Assembly (NCBI GenBank): GCA_934433485.1
Contig: CAKRZR010000008.1
Coordinates: 37,158-101,157 of the forward strand
Reading direction: 5' to 3'
Source: an uncultured Eubacteriales bacterium
GTDB taxonomy: Bacteria; Bacillota; Clostridia; Oscillospirales; CAG-272
DNA length: 64,000 nt
How positions within the stretch are numbered: position 1 is the first letter of the stretch; each line of letters begins with the position of its first letter. This document shows, piece after piece, positions 17,082 to 25,593 of the stretch. A model generated the notes under the pieces. It was not told the origin of the DNA and made no database searches. It was given only the letters and a program-made list of their open reading frames with translations. The translations under genes were made by a program, and so were the position numbers.

Positions 17082-17417
17082 ATGGCACAGCCGAAAAGAG
17101 ATAAAAAAAAGGACTACCTGTTTCAGGCGATCCTGACCCTCAAAACCGTGGACGACTGCTACAATTTCTTTGAAGATCTCTGCACCATCAAGGAAGTGGA
17201 GGAAATGGCAAAGCGGATGTGCGGCGCGAAAATGCTGTCGGACAACAAGATCTACACGGAGATCACCGAGGCGACCGGGCTGTCCACCGCCACCATCAGC
17301 CGGATCAACCGCTCCCTCCGCTACGGCACGGACGGCTACAGCGCGGTGCTCGAACGACTGGGCGATACTCCGGCTCCGTACGACACCGCCGACGACAAAA
17401 CCGGGGAGGACGCGTGA
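17082..17417 (+). CDS. YerC/YecD-type TrpR-like DNA-binding protein, 111 aa
   Basis: A small all-helical protein with the Trp repressor-like fold. The sequence FFEDLCTIKEVEEMAKR and the helix-turn-helix ITEATGLSTATISRINRSLRYG (about 64-85) are characteristic of the YerC/YecD family of Bacillota. The acidic C-terminal tail is variable. Targets are unknown; in Bacillus the homologue lies near purine and DNA repair genes. The stop overlaps the methyltransferase start (ATGA), so the two are translationally coupled. Confidence 0.85.
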   Translation: MAQPKRDKKKDYLFQAILTLKTVDDCYNFFEDLCTIKEVEEMAKRMCGAKMLSDNKIYTEITEATGLSTATISRINRSLRYGTDGYSAVLERLGDTPAPYDTADDKTGEDA

Positions 17418-18190
17418 TGGCTGCATTCGCATCGGACGGATACGCCGCGCTCGCTCCCGTGTACGACCGGCTGAACGACGACATCGACTACGGCGCGTGG
17501 GCGGACTATATCGCCGGGCGGTTTGCGAAAGAATTCCGCGGCGAGGACAAGCCTACCCTGCTATTGGAGCTGGGCTGCGGCACCGGTTCCATGACGCGGG
17601 AGCTGTGCCGGCGCGGATTTGATATGACCGCGCTCGATATCTCCGAGGATATGCTCTCCGTCGCGGAGGAAAGGCTGCGGGACGAGGGCATTGAAAATGT
17701 TCTCTGGCTCCACGAGAGCATGGCGGATTTTGAGCTGTACGGCACCGTGGACGGCGTGGTCTGTTGCCTCGATGGGATCAACCACCTCACCGGTCGGGAC
17801 GAGCTTGCCGACTGCTTCCACCTCGTCGCGCAGTACCTCAATCCCGGCGGACTCTTTCTCTTCGACGTCAACACGCCCGAAAAATTCCGTACCAAATACG
17901 CCGACAACGACTATCTCCTGGAGCGGGACGGCGCGGTGCTGTGCTGGTCGAACCGGCTGAACAAAAAGGGCGACGTGTGCGACTTTCTTCTCACCGTGTT
18001 CGAGGAGCAGCCCTCCGGTCTATACAAACGCACCGACGGCGTCACCCGCGAACGCTGCTACGGTCTGCGCGCCCTGCAGAACCACGCCAAAGCCGCCGGT
18101 CTCACCTGGGTTTCCTGCCACGGCGCACTCGACGGAAGCGAACCGGGCGAGGAATGCGAGCGGTGGTACGTCACGCTGCGAAAGGAATGA
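17417..18190 (+). CDS. Class I SAM-dependent methyltransferase, 257 aa
   Basis: The seven-strand methyltransferase fold is shown by motif I LLELGCGTGSMTREL (about 50-63), the acidic end of strand 2 in MTALDISEDML, and the later LNPGGLFLFDVNTPEKF. The N-terminal YAALAPVYDRLNDDIDY is common in this clostridial subgroup. The substrate is unknown. It overlaps the yerC-like gene by one base, which suggests shared regulation. A terminator follows. Confidence 0.85.
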   Translation: MAAFASDGYAALAPVYDRLNDDIDYGAWADYIAGRFAKEFRGEDKPTLLLELGCGTGSMTRELCRRGFDMTALDISEDMLSVAEERLRDEGIENVLWLHESMADFELYGTVDGVVCCLDGINHLTGRDELADCFHLVAQYLNPGGLFLFDVNTPEKFRTKYADNDYLLERDGAVLCWSNRLNKKGDVCDFLLTVFEEQPSGLYKRTDGVTRERCYGLRALQNHAKAAGLTWVSCHGALDGSEPGEECERWYVTLRKE

Positions 18191-18206
18191 GGGGGAGAAT
18201 AACGAC

Positions 18207-18257
18207 AAAGCAAAACCTCAAAGGTGATATGTACGTTTCCTTTGAGGTTTTCTTTTT
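18207..18257 (+). terminator. Terminator after methyltransferase
   Basis: AAAACCTCAAAGG, 14-nt loop, CCTTTGAGGTTTT, then CTTTTT. Confidence 0.85.
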
Positions 18258-18270
18258 ACTTTTTTCTGCC

Positions 18271-18534
18271 TTACTGTATTTCCCGCAGCTTTTCCATGTT
18301 ATTGCGCAGTCTGGTGTCTTGTGATGAGCGCAGGGATTCCAGTTTTGACGCCACATCCGTCGAGCCCTTTGTGAACAGAGTCCTCATCTGCATCGTAATA
18401 TCATGCGAAAACAGAATATCACTGCTTTTGGGAAGCTGCATGGCACGGCTTATCTCAGATACACCAACACTCTTTCCCTCCAATGCCACAAAATACTCCA
18501 AAATTTCCAGTGTTCTTCCCGAAGACTTATTCAT
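18271..18534 (-). pseudogene. Remnant of an IclR-type regulator, 87 aa
   Basis: The first 38 residues are a clean IclR helix-turn-helix start (GRTLEILEYFVALEGKSV followed by GVSEISRAMQLPKSS). The sequence then leaves the family where the recognition helix should continue and ends after about 50 unrelated charged residues. IclR proteins have about 250 residues, so most of the wing and the whole effector domain are missing. A good GGAG site and an upstream palindrome (18546-18561) remain, so a truncated product may still be made. The surroundings are noticeably AT-rich compared with the rest of the window, which fits decay or foreign DNA. Confidence 0.6.
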
Positions 18535-18545
18535 AGCTCTCCACC

Positions 18546-18561
18546 GTTCACATTTGTGAAC
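18546..18561. promoter_or_regulatory. Perfect 16-bp palindrome upstream of the IclR remnant
   Basis: GTTCACATTTGTGAAC lies 12 nt 5' of the remnant's start codon. The position and size fit an autoregulatory operator. Confidence 0.5.
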
Positions 18562-18845
18562 ATCGTTCTGTTTTTTACATGGATAGTATATCACAATCAA
18601 TGATGTTTGGCAACACTTTCTTTATCATTTTTGCACCAATTATTCTCACATTGACAAATGTAGTTTGGCGCGTCACAAATAATAAACTTCCATTTCCAGG
18701 ATTCCAAAATATTTTGTAGAAGGCTTTTTTCGGCTTTGCAACGAACACCCAGTTTCTTTTCATCTTATTTTTGCTTCAACAGATCCCACACGTCTCATAT
18801 ACCTCATTCCTGTCAGATCCCATTTCCTCCTCCTGACAAGAACCA
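18562..18845. other. AT-rich stretch without a recognisable gene
   Basis: Clearly AT-richer than its surroundings. Short frames occur on both strands, but none has a ribosome binding site or a familiar motif. Confidence 0.6.
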
Positions 18846-18893
18846 CAAAAACCGCCCGCTCCATGGACTGCACGATCCACAGAGCGGGCGGTG
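18846..18893 (-). terminator. Terminator of the CBM-like surface protein gene
   Basis: Minus-strand stem CCGCCCGCTC / GAGCGGGCGG followed by TTTTTGT. Confidence 0.85.
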
Positions 18894-18909
18894 TTATGCT
18901 GTTTTTGGC

Positions 18910-19596
18910 TTAGTGCTTCTTGGAGACCACGTATGCGGCGCCTGCGGAGAGAAGGAGAACCAGCGCGGAGACGGCGAAGTCAGCGGTCTTCGGTGCTTCT
19001 ACAACTTCCGTGGCTGCGGCGGTATCCACAACCTCTGCTTCGGTTTCGGCAGCGACTTCTTTTACGAAGATCACTTCCACGTAGTCGGCGTTGACGCTCT
19101 TGACCACGTCGCCTGCGTTCGCGTCACGGTTGAAGTCCTCAGAGGTGGTGACGGCGATGACGTGCTTGCCCGCTTCCAGGGTGATGGTCAGCTCGTAGGT
19201 GCGGAATTCTTCACCGTACAGCTCCGGCAGCTCGTCCATGTTGATCTCGACCTCGTAGCGTTCGCCGTCCACGAGGATGTCCGCCTTCTTGGTGTCGCCG
19301 GCGTTGGTATCGTAGCGGAACGCGATCTTGTATACGCCGGTCTTTTCAAGGTTGATCTCCGGGAACGTAACGGTGGACGCCATCTGGGGCGCGTCGTTGG
19401 TACCGCCCAGACCGACGATCTTGCCGCCGGAGGCGATGGTAACGTCCTGGATGTTGCCGTCCTTGTATTCCTTGGCGGCGCCGGTAATTTCACCGTCTTC
19501 GCATTCGAAGTGGTAGAGCACGTCCTCCGCGCTGACAGCAACGCAGAGCGTGAGCAGAAGCACCGCACACAGTACGGCAGAGAGAAGCTTTTTCAT
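18910..19596 (-). CDS. Secreted CBM6/35-like surface protein with C-terminal sorting-type signal, 228 aa
   Basis: A signal peptide (residues 1-23, cleavage near VSAED) is followed by a beta-sandwich domain (about 25-175) starting YHFECEDGEITG, where the acidic pair and the later GGKIVGLGG segment resemble carbohydrate-binding modules of families 6/35. A Glu/Ala/Val/Thr-rich linker leads to APKTADFAVSALVLLLSAG and a lysine/histidine tail, the architecture of a sortase signal with the variant motif PKTAD instead of LPxTG. No catalytic domain is present. The inferred role is a cell-wall-attached glycan binder. It is monocistronic with a strong terminator. Confidence 0.65.
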   Translation of the reverse strand: MKKLLSAVLCAVLLLTLCVAVSAEDVLYHFECEDGEITGAAKEYKDGNIQDVTIASGGKIVGLGGTNDAPQMASTVTFPEINLEKTGVYKIAFRYDTNAGDTKKADILVDGERYEVEINMDELPELYGEEFRTYELTITLEAGKHVIAVTTSEDFNRDANAGDVVKSVNADYVEVIFVKEVAAETEAEVVDTAAATEVVEAPKTADFAVSALVLLLSAGAAYVVSKKH

Positions 19597-19858
19597 TGTC
19601 ATAGTCCTTTCGTTTTGCGCATGTGGATGGATTTCGCGCCCGCCCGTGCACAGCGAACACAGTTTGTATGGTAGGAAAAGTATAGCACCTTTTCGCGGAT
19701 TTGTCAAGGATTTTACGAATATTTTTCACAGTTCCGTCATGTTTTTTCTAAAAACCTTTGTAATGAAAATTTCCATAAAATTCACCGTTCCGCTTCCCGC
19801 GCGCCATGGATGTGTGGTATACTATAAGGAAGAAATCCGCTATAAAGGAGGCTCCTCT

Positions 19859-21334
19859 ATGAAAAAGTATCTCTTAGCCCTCGACGCGGGCACCACAAGC
19901 GCACGGGCGATCCTCTTTGACCGCGCCGGCTGCGTCATAGCCATGGCGAATCAGGCGATCCGGCAGATCTATCCCAAGCCCGGCTGGGTCGAGCAGGATC
20001 CGATGGACATTTACGCCGCGGAAATGGCGGCGCTGACCGAATGCGTTGCAAAAAGCGGGATCGATCCATGCGAGATCGCCGCGGCGGGAATCACGAATCA
20101 AAGAGAAACCGCGGTGCTGTGGGACAGAGAAACCGGTATCCCCGTCGCGCCAGCGATCGTCTGGCAGTGCCGGCGCACCGCGGATCGCTGCGCGGAGCTG
20201 TATGCCGGCGGCTATGACAAAAGGATCCGCGCGAAAACGGGACTGCGCCCGGACGCGTATTTTTCCGCTACCAAATGGGAATGGATCCTCCGTACGCGTC
20301 CCGATCTGCGGCAGCGCGCGGAAAACGGGGAGCTGGCTGCCGGCACCGTCGATAGCTGGCTCGCCTGGAAGCTCACGGACGGCTGGCTCCACGTCACCGA
20401 CCGCACCAACGCCGCGCGCACCATGCTTTATAACATCCACACCGACTCGTGGGACGACGAGCTGCTTGCCCTGTTCGACATCCCGCGGTGCATTCTGCCC
20501 GAGGTACGCTCGTCCGGGGAAGTTTATGGGGAGATTTCCGTGCTGGGTACGCCGGTGCCGCTTGCCGGGATCGCGGGGGATCAGCAGTCCGCCCTGTTCG
20601 GTCACCGCTGCTTTGCGCCCGGAGACGCGAAAAACACCTACGGCACCGGCTGCTTCCTGCTCATGCACACCGGAGAGACCGCCGTGGACAGTGCTGCCGG
20701 ACTGCTCACCACCGTCGCTGCGGGAGAAGCGGGCAGACCCATCGAATACGCCTTAGAGGGCAGCGTCTTTGTCGGCGGGGCAGTGATCCAGTGGCTGCGG
20801 GACGAAATGCGCTTTTTTGACCATGCCGCGCAGTCGGAGGCGTTGGCGAAAAGCGTACCCGACACAGGCGGGGTGTACATTGTACCGGCGTTCACGGGAC
20901 TGGGCGCGCCGTACTGGGATGCGCACGCCAGAGGGACGATCACGGGGCTGACCCGCGGTTCCGGCAGAGCGCACATTGTCCGCGCCGCGCTGGAATCGAT
21001 CGCCTACCAGACCGAGGACGTGCTCTCCGCCATGTGCGCGGATGTGGGACGGACGATCCCCGCGCTGCGCGTAGACGGCGGTGCGTCCGCGAATGATTTT
21101 CTGATGCAGTTCCAGTCCGATCTCTCCGGCGTACCCGTCCTGCGCCCGCAGATCACGGAAGCAACCGCGTGGGGCGCCGCCTGTCTCGCCGGATTGGGCG
21201 TCGGTTTCTACAGCACACGGGACGAAATACCAGAAAACGAGATCGCCGCGCGGTTTCTGCCGCAATTCGACGCCGCGGAACGAGAAAAGCGGATGTCCGG
21301 CTGGAAACGGGCGATCGCGGCAACACGCATATAA
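19859..21334 (+). CDS. glpK: Glycerol kinase, 491 aa
   Basis: ATP-dependent phosphorylation of glycerol to sn-glycerol 3-phosphate in the cytoplasm. FGGY-family landmarks are complete: LDAGTTSARAILFD at the N-terminus, GWVEQDP, TNQRETAVLWDRETG, VWQCRRTA, GIAGDQQSALFGH, the ATP-binding DAKNTYGTGCFLL, and VDGGASANDFLMQFQSD. The length is normal for GlpK. AAGGAGG precedes the ATG. The lysophospholipase/monoglyceride-lipase-like gene follows 35 nt later, which suggests uptake and use of glycerol released from glycerolipids. No glpF or glpD is present in the window. Confidence 0.95.
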   Translation: MKKYLLALDAGTTSARAILFDRAGCVIAMANQAIRQIYPKPGWVEQDPMDIYAAEMAALTECVAKSGIDPCEIAAAGITNQRETAVLWDRETGIPVAPAIVWQCRRTADRCAELYAGGYDKRIRAKTGLRPDAYFSATKWEWILRTRPDLRQRAENGELAAGTVDSWLAWKLTDGWLHVTDRTNAARTMLYNIHTDSWDDELLALFDIPRCILPEVRSSGEVYGEISVLGTPVPLAGIAGDQQSALFGHRCFAPGDAKNTYGTGCFLLMHTGETAVDSAAGLLTTVAAGEAGRPIEYALEGSVFVGGAVIQWLRDEMRFFDHAAQSEALAKSVPDTGGVYIVPAFTGLGAPYWDAHARGTITGLTRGSGRAHIVRAALESIAYQTEDVLSAMCADVGRTIPALRVDGGASANDFLMQFQSDLSGVPVLRPQITEATAWGAACLAGLGVGFYSTRDEIPENEIAARFLPQFDAAEREKRMSGWKRAIAATRI

Positions 21335-21369
21335 TAAGCACGCATACAATCAGAATGAGGTAAACTGCA

Positions 21370-22308
21370 ATGTCCTACATTTCTCTCTCCATCCCTTCCA
21401 CGGACGGCGTACACCGGATCGCCGCGCGGGTCTATCTGCCGTCCCCTGAAACGGCCGTGGTCGGGTATTTTCAGGTGGTGCACGGCATGGCGGAGCACAT
21501 CGGACGATACGACCGTTTTTTCTCCGACCTTGCATCTCGCGGCTTTATCGCGTTCGGACACGACCATCTCGGGCACGGGCACACGGTATCCGACGCGGCG
21601 GAGCTGGGGCATATCGCGGACAAGGGCGGCTGGCGGCTTTTGGCGGACGACGTGGCGGCGGTGCGCAAGCATGTGATGGCGACGTATCCGGCAAAGGTGC
21701 CGTACGTGCTCCTGGGACACAGCATGGGTTCCTTCGTTGTGCGCACCGCGTCTGTGCTCCACGGGAAACCGGACGGGCTGGTCGTGATGGGCACCGGCGG
21801 ACCGAATCCCCTCTCCGGGATCGGACTGCAGGTGATCCGGCTCGTGAAGGCGCTGCGCGGCGGGAAATACCGCTCGGCGTTTCTCGAAAAGCTGACGTTC
21901 GGCGCGTACGACGGAGGATTCCCCAGGGATGACACAGGCGGCACTTTGTGGCTCAGCGCGGATGGCGCCAACCGTGCGGCGTACCGGGACGATCCGCTGT
22001 GCGGGTTCCGTTTTTCCGCCGCCGCCATGGAGGATCTCGTCCGGCTCCAGCGGTTCGCGAACAGCAAACGCTTCTTCAACGGCATGGGCGGCACACCGGT
22101 GCTGCTCGTATCCGGCGGCGACGATCCGGTCGGCGGGCACGGGCGCGGGGTCACTGCCGTATACAATAAGCTGCGCAAAGCGGGCACGCCGGTAGAAGTG
22201 AAGCTGTACAGCGGTCTGCGCCACGAGATTCTGAACGAGGGTGCGGCGTACGGCGAGATCACCGGGGATATTTTGGACTTCGCCCTGCGCGTCTGCGAAA
22301 AAAACTGA
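21370..22308 (+). CDS. Monoacylglycerol lipase-like alpha/beta hydrolase, 312 aa
   Basis: Hydrolase_4 (serine aminopeptidase S33) family. The nucleophile elbow is GHSMGS with Ser118; the acid is in GGDDPVGGHG and the histidine in GLRHEILNE. The motif VVHGMAEHIGRYDRF near residue 37 is the oxyanion-hole signature of monoglyceride lipases and lysophospholipases. No signal peptide, so it acts inside the cell. Its place directly after glpK suggests that it releases glycerol from monoacylglycerol or lysolipid and the kinase then traps it; this is inferred from context. Confidence 0.85.
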   Translation: MSYISLSIPSTDGVHRIAARVYLPSPETAVVGYFQVVHGMAEHIGRYDRFFSDLASRGFIAFGHDHLGHGHTVSDAAELGHIADKGGWRLLADDVAAVRKHVMATYPAKVPYVLLGHSMGSFVVRTASVLHGKPDGLVVMGTGGPNPLSGIGLQVIRLVKALRGGKYRSAFLEKLTFGAYDGGFPRDDTGGTLWLSADGANRAAYRDDPLCGFRFSAAAMEDLVRLQRFANSKRFFNGMGGTPVLLVSGGDDPVGGHGRGVTAVYNKLRKAGTPVEVKLYSGLRHEILNEGAAYGEITGDILDFALRVCEKN

Positions 22309-22317
22309 AAAACGGGT

Positions 22318-22365
22318 TAGGGATCCGCGTGCCGCCGCTGCTTATGGTAAGGGAACGCGGATCTC
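22318..22365 (+). terminator. Possible weak terminator after the lipase-like gene
   Basis: GGGATCCGCGT and ACGCGGATCTC form a stem with a loop of about 24 nt, followed by TTATTGG. The T-tract is poor. Confidence 0.4.
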
Positions 22366-22431
22366 TTATTGGAGATACGGTGAATCAACCGTAAATCAGT
22401 GTTTTCAGAATCCGCTGCGAGGGGAGGAGCT

Positions 22432-22959
22432 ATGGAATCCATTGACGATGTTATGACCCGATACATGCGGTACGTGTACGCCGTTGTTTCCGGGATCCTT
22501 GGCGCGGGCCATGGCAGGGACGCGGAGGAAGTGGTCGCCGACACCTTTGTCGCGTACTGGCGCACGGAGCGGTATGAGGACTCCGACGAGGGTACGCGCG
22601 CCCTGCTTGGTACGATCGCGCGCCACCTTGCCCTCAACCGAAAGGCGCAGCTGCGTCGGCGGGAGTCCGTGAACCTGCCCATGCCGGAGGACGCGGAAAC
22701 GCTCGTTGCCGATGGCAGGGATACGGAATCCGCCGCTTTTGCCGCCGCGGACGCAGAGATGCTGGAAAACTGCATCCGTGCCCTGTGCGCGGAGGATCGC
22801 GATATCTTCCTGCGGAAATACTATAAGGAAGAGACCGTCGCGGAGATCGCGCGCGCGTACCGAAAGAAGCCGAAGGATATCGAGAACCGGCTATACCGGA
22901 TACGCAAAACGATGCGGAAGATGTTGGAAACACAGTACGGAAAGGAGAATGTGTTATGA
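22432..22959 (+). CDS. ECF-type RNA polymerase sigma factor, 175 aa
   Basis: Sigma region 2 is at about residues 10-75 (DAEEVVADTFVAYWR binds the -10 element and core polymerase), and region 4 at about 110-165 (DIFLRKYYKEETVAEIARAY, a helix-turn-helix for the -35 element). There is no region 1.1 or 3, as expected for group IV sigma factors. GGGGAGGAGC precedes the ATG at 22432. The gene overlaps the next one by 4 nt (ATGA), the usual arrangement with a cognate membrane anti-sigma factor. Confidence 0.88.
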   Translation: MESIDDVMTRYMRYVYAVVSGILGAGHGRDAEEVVADTFVAYWRTERYEDSDEGTRALLGTIARHLALNRKAQLRRRESVNLPMPEDAETLVADGRDTESAAFAAADAEMLENCIRALCAEDRDIFLRKYYKEETVAEIARAYRKKPKDIENRLYRIRKTMRKMLETQYGKENVL

Positions 22960-24272
22960 AGGACACGGAACGTACCAGAATCCTGCGGGAGAACTCTCCC
23001 CTATTGGACGCGTGCGCCGCTGTGTTTTTTGAGGATCACGCAGGAGACGACCTGCCGCGCGGCGCGGAGGATCGCGTACGCCGACGGGTACACGCCGCCC
23101 TCTCGGACACGACAAAACCGCGCCGCCACTTGCGCCTGTCCCGCCTGATCGCACCGGTCGCCGCCTGTGCCATGATCGCCGCAGCGGGGATCACCACGTA
23201 CGCCGTCAATCCGACCGTGCAGCATACGGTGCAGAACGCGGTGACGACGGTGGTGGAGGCGGTGAAAGCCGTGTTCACGAAGGAGGAGCTCCTCGTCGAT
23301 CCGTACGCGGAGACCATCGATGCCGCCGAGGTAAGCGATACGGTGACGGTGACAGTCGAAAAGCTGGTGCGCGACTGGGAAAAATCGCTTCTATACGTGC
23401 GTCTCCACCGGGACACGCCCTTTGACGGGGACATTTTGGTCTGCACGTCCCTCTCGGTCACGGACGCGGACGGCGCCGTTCTCTATCGCCGGGTCACGAC
23501 GGATTTCACAAAAGCGGCCCTTGCCGGGGATGTGCTGTGCGCGCTGACGGAGGGACAATGCGACGTGGAGCTGCGCCTCCCGGTATCGTTCCCGTCGGGC
23601 GGGACCTACACACTCGCCATCGAGGGGCTGTGCACGATCACGGACGAGACGGTGCCGGGGGAGCCCGACAGTCTCCGGTTCGCGGTATCGGCGCCGTATT
23701 GTGACCGGGTGGAGGTCGCCTTTGATCTTGCCGCGCTGCCGGAGGAGGGACTGCCCGTGGCGCGCCTGTGCGAAAATCTTCCCTTTACCGTGGACGGCAG
23801 CGACTACATCCTCGTGCGGTGCGAAATGACGCCACTGTCGATGGAGCTTCTGCTCGCCGACACCTCCACGGATAGTAACGAGCCGGACACCGTGACGTAC
23901 AACGGCTACACGTTCCGCACCCTCGAGCGGTTTCTGTATTTCCACGAGCCGTGGCTCTATCCGGAGGAGATGCGCGAAACGTATCCGGACACGAAATCCC
24001 GGCGCGAGGCATATCTCCACACCGACGAGGGGCAGGCGGCACGGCTGTCGATCCGGGACCATATCGCCGTGCTTCTCTATGAGACCACACACGGCACGCT
24101 CCACTACGCACACGGCAGCATCGCCTACGTCTACGAGGACGCGGAATACGACGGCGGCGCGGCGCTGCGGATACGCGCTGTCTTTGACGAGCCGTACAGC
24201 CCGACGGAGATACGCAGGCTCATCGTGCGCTGCGGTGGGGCAGATGTGGTGCTGTGGGAGAATGGGACGTAA
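22956..24272 (+). CDS. Membrane-anchored anti-sigma-factor-like protein, 438 aa
   Basis: A cytoplasmic N-terminal segment of about 65 residues, one membrane helix (LIAPVAACAMIAAAGITTYAV, about 66-85), and a large extracytoplasmic beta-rich region of about 350 residues. This layout, and coupling to the sigma gene, match clostridial DUF4179/RsiV-type anti-sigma factors, in which the external domain senses a signal and proteolysis frees the sigma factor. No lysozyme-binding or zinc-binding motif could be identified, so the signal is unknown. The gene ends 77 nt before DUF362, which has its own promoter. Confidence 0.7.
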   Translation: MKDTERTRILRENSPLLDACAAVFFEDHAGDDLPRGAEDRVRRRVHAALSDTTKPRRHLRLSRLIAPVAACAMIAAAGITTYAVNPTVQHTVQNAVTTVVEAVKAVFTKEELLVDPYAETIDAAEVSDTVTVTVEKLVRDWEKSLLYVRLHRDTPFDGDILVCTSLSVTDADGAVLYRRVTTDFTKAALAGDVLCALTEGQCDVELRLPVSFPSGGTYTLAIEGLCTITDETVPGEPDSLRFAVSAPYCDRVEVAFDLAALPEEGLPVARLCENLPFTVDGSDYILVRCEMTPLSMELLLADTSTDSNEPDTVTYNGYTFRTLERFLYFHEPWLYPEEMRETYPDTKSRREAYLHTDEGQAARLSIRDHIAVLLYETTHGTLHYAHGSIAYVYEDAEYDGGAALRIRAVFDEPYSPTEIRRLIVRCGGADVVLWENGT

Positions 24273-24288
24273 ATTTCATCACGCCCCC

Positions 24289-24317
24289 TTTACAACCGCC
24301 CCCTTTCATGCTATACT
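24289..24317 (+). promoter_or_regulatory. Promoter of the DUF362 gene
   Basis: TTTACA at 24289-24294, 17-nt spacer, TATACT at 24312-24317; the ATG is 33 nt downstream. Confidence 0.65.
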
Positions 24318-24349
24318 ATCCTCAACCACATCACACAGGAGGCTACAGT

Positions 24350-25234
24350 ATGTCCAAATCTACCGTATATTTCACAAAATCGCTGACGCCGGAATCCGTT
24401 GTTTCCCTGTACCGGCGGCTGGGGATCGCGCTGCCCGGGCGCGTGGCGGTGAAGGTGCACTCCGGCGAAGAGGGCAACCAGAACTATCTGCATCCGGCGT
24501 TCATGAAGCCGATGGTGGATGCGGTGTCCGGCACGATCGTGGAGTGCAACACGGCGTACGGCGGCGCGCGTAACACGACGGAAAAGCACCGGGCGCTGCT
24601 CAAGAACCATGGCTGGTCGGAGGTATTCCCGGTCGATCTCCTCGACGCGGAGGGTCCGGACGCGGTGCTGCCGGTGAAAAACGGCAAGGTGCTCCATGAA
24701 AACTACGTCGGCAAGAACCTGCTCACCTACGATTCCCTGCTCGTGCTGTCCCACTTCAAGGGGCACCCGATGGGTGGCTACGGCGGCGCGCTGAAGCAGC
24801 TGTCGATCGGCTGCGCGTCCTCGGACGGCAAGGTGTGGATCCACTCCGGCGGCACGTGGAAAACGCAGGACGGTCTCTGGAGCCACACATGCGAGCAGGA
24901 CACGTTCCTCGCGGCAATGGCGGATGCGGCAAGCTCCGTCACCGATCTGTTCGCGGGCAAGGCGGCGTACGTGAACATGGTGTGCAATCTCTCCGTGGAC
25001 TGCGACTGCTGCGCGGTAGCGGAGGATCCCTGCATGCGCGACATCGGCATTCTCGCCTCCACCGACCCGGTTGCCCTCGACCGCGCCTGCCTCGATCTCA
25101 TCGAAAGCTCCGACGATCCCGGCCGCGACCACTTTATGGAACGCGTCAACTCCCGCCACGGTCAGCTCACGATCGACTTTGCCGCCGAACTGGGAATTGG
25201 CTCGGTCGAATATAATTTAGTAAACGTAGACTGA
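24350..25234 (+). CDS. DUF362-domain protein, possible Fe-S or redox protein, 294 aa
   Basis: The DUF362 core is recognisable from VAVKVHSGEEGNQNYLHP, IVECNTAYGGARNTT, VLSHFKGHPMGGYGGALKQ and a C-terminal DPVALDRACLDLI. A cysteine group CDCCAVAEDPC lies near residue 220, where full-length relatives carry ferredoxin-like clusters, but a complete CxxCxxCxxxC motif is missing. The exact role of the family is unknown; it is often found near redox genes. AGGAGG precedes the ATG. It is followed immediately by repeat R1 copy C. Confidence 0.8.
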   Translation: MSKSTVYFTKSLTPESVVSLYRRLGIALPGRVAVKVHSGEEGNQNYLHPAFMKPMVDAVSGTIVECNTAYGGARNTTEKHRALLKNHGWSEVFPVDLLDAEGPDAVLPVKNGKVLHENYVGKNLLTYDSLLVLSHFKGHPMGGYGGALKQLSIGCASSDGKVWIHSGGTWKTQDGLWSHTCEQDTFLAAMADAASSVTDLFAGKAAYVNMVCNLSVDCDCCAVAEDPCMRDIGILASTDPVALDRACLDLIESSDDPGRDHFMERVNSRHGQLTIDFAAELGIGSVEYNLVNVD

Positions 25235-25237
25235 TCG

Positions 25238-25495
25238 GATGGGGAACGCGGGGGGATACGCGGCTTCTTGTGAAGATGGAAGAATGCGGTAGCATTCTCC
25301 CAGCCTGGCAAGAACTTTTATTAGGGATGGGTATGGATATAGTTTGTGCAAGTCCGATTGCTCACCAATTTTGCTCCGTCCAAATCATCAGAAAATCGTC
25401 CGCGAGCGGCTCACGTGAGTTTAGCTGAGCCAATGCAATTGGCTTCCTAAACTCCCGCATCCGCACACTACGGCGAGGTACTGCGGTCGATAGGT
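25238..25495 (+). repeat. Repeat R1, full-length copy C
   Basis: The leader begins within about 10 nt of the DUF362 stop codon. It has the GAATGC/GCATTC hairpin module, both conserved blocks and the complete tail up to CCGCACACTACGG. Copy D at 26529-26768 is a near-identical inverted partner. Confidence 0.85.
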
Positions 25496-25552
25496 TGCTA
25501 TGGTTTTTGACCTTTGCAGCTTTGTAATGCAGTGCACTTCTCACTCCTCACT

Positions 25553-25589
25553 GAAAAAAGCGTCTCTTTTTTTGGAGAAACGCTTTTTT
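25553..25589. terminator. Bidirectional terminator
   Basis: AAAAAAGCGTCTC, loop, GAGAAACGCTTTTTTT, between the DUF362 side and the convergent EEP gene. Confidence 0.85.
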
Positions 25590-25593
25590 TCTG

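Noticed and set aside
22381..22420. Possible further R2 copy (AAATCAG / CAGAAT)
   Set aside because: Only short fragments match; no paired stem.
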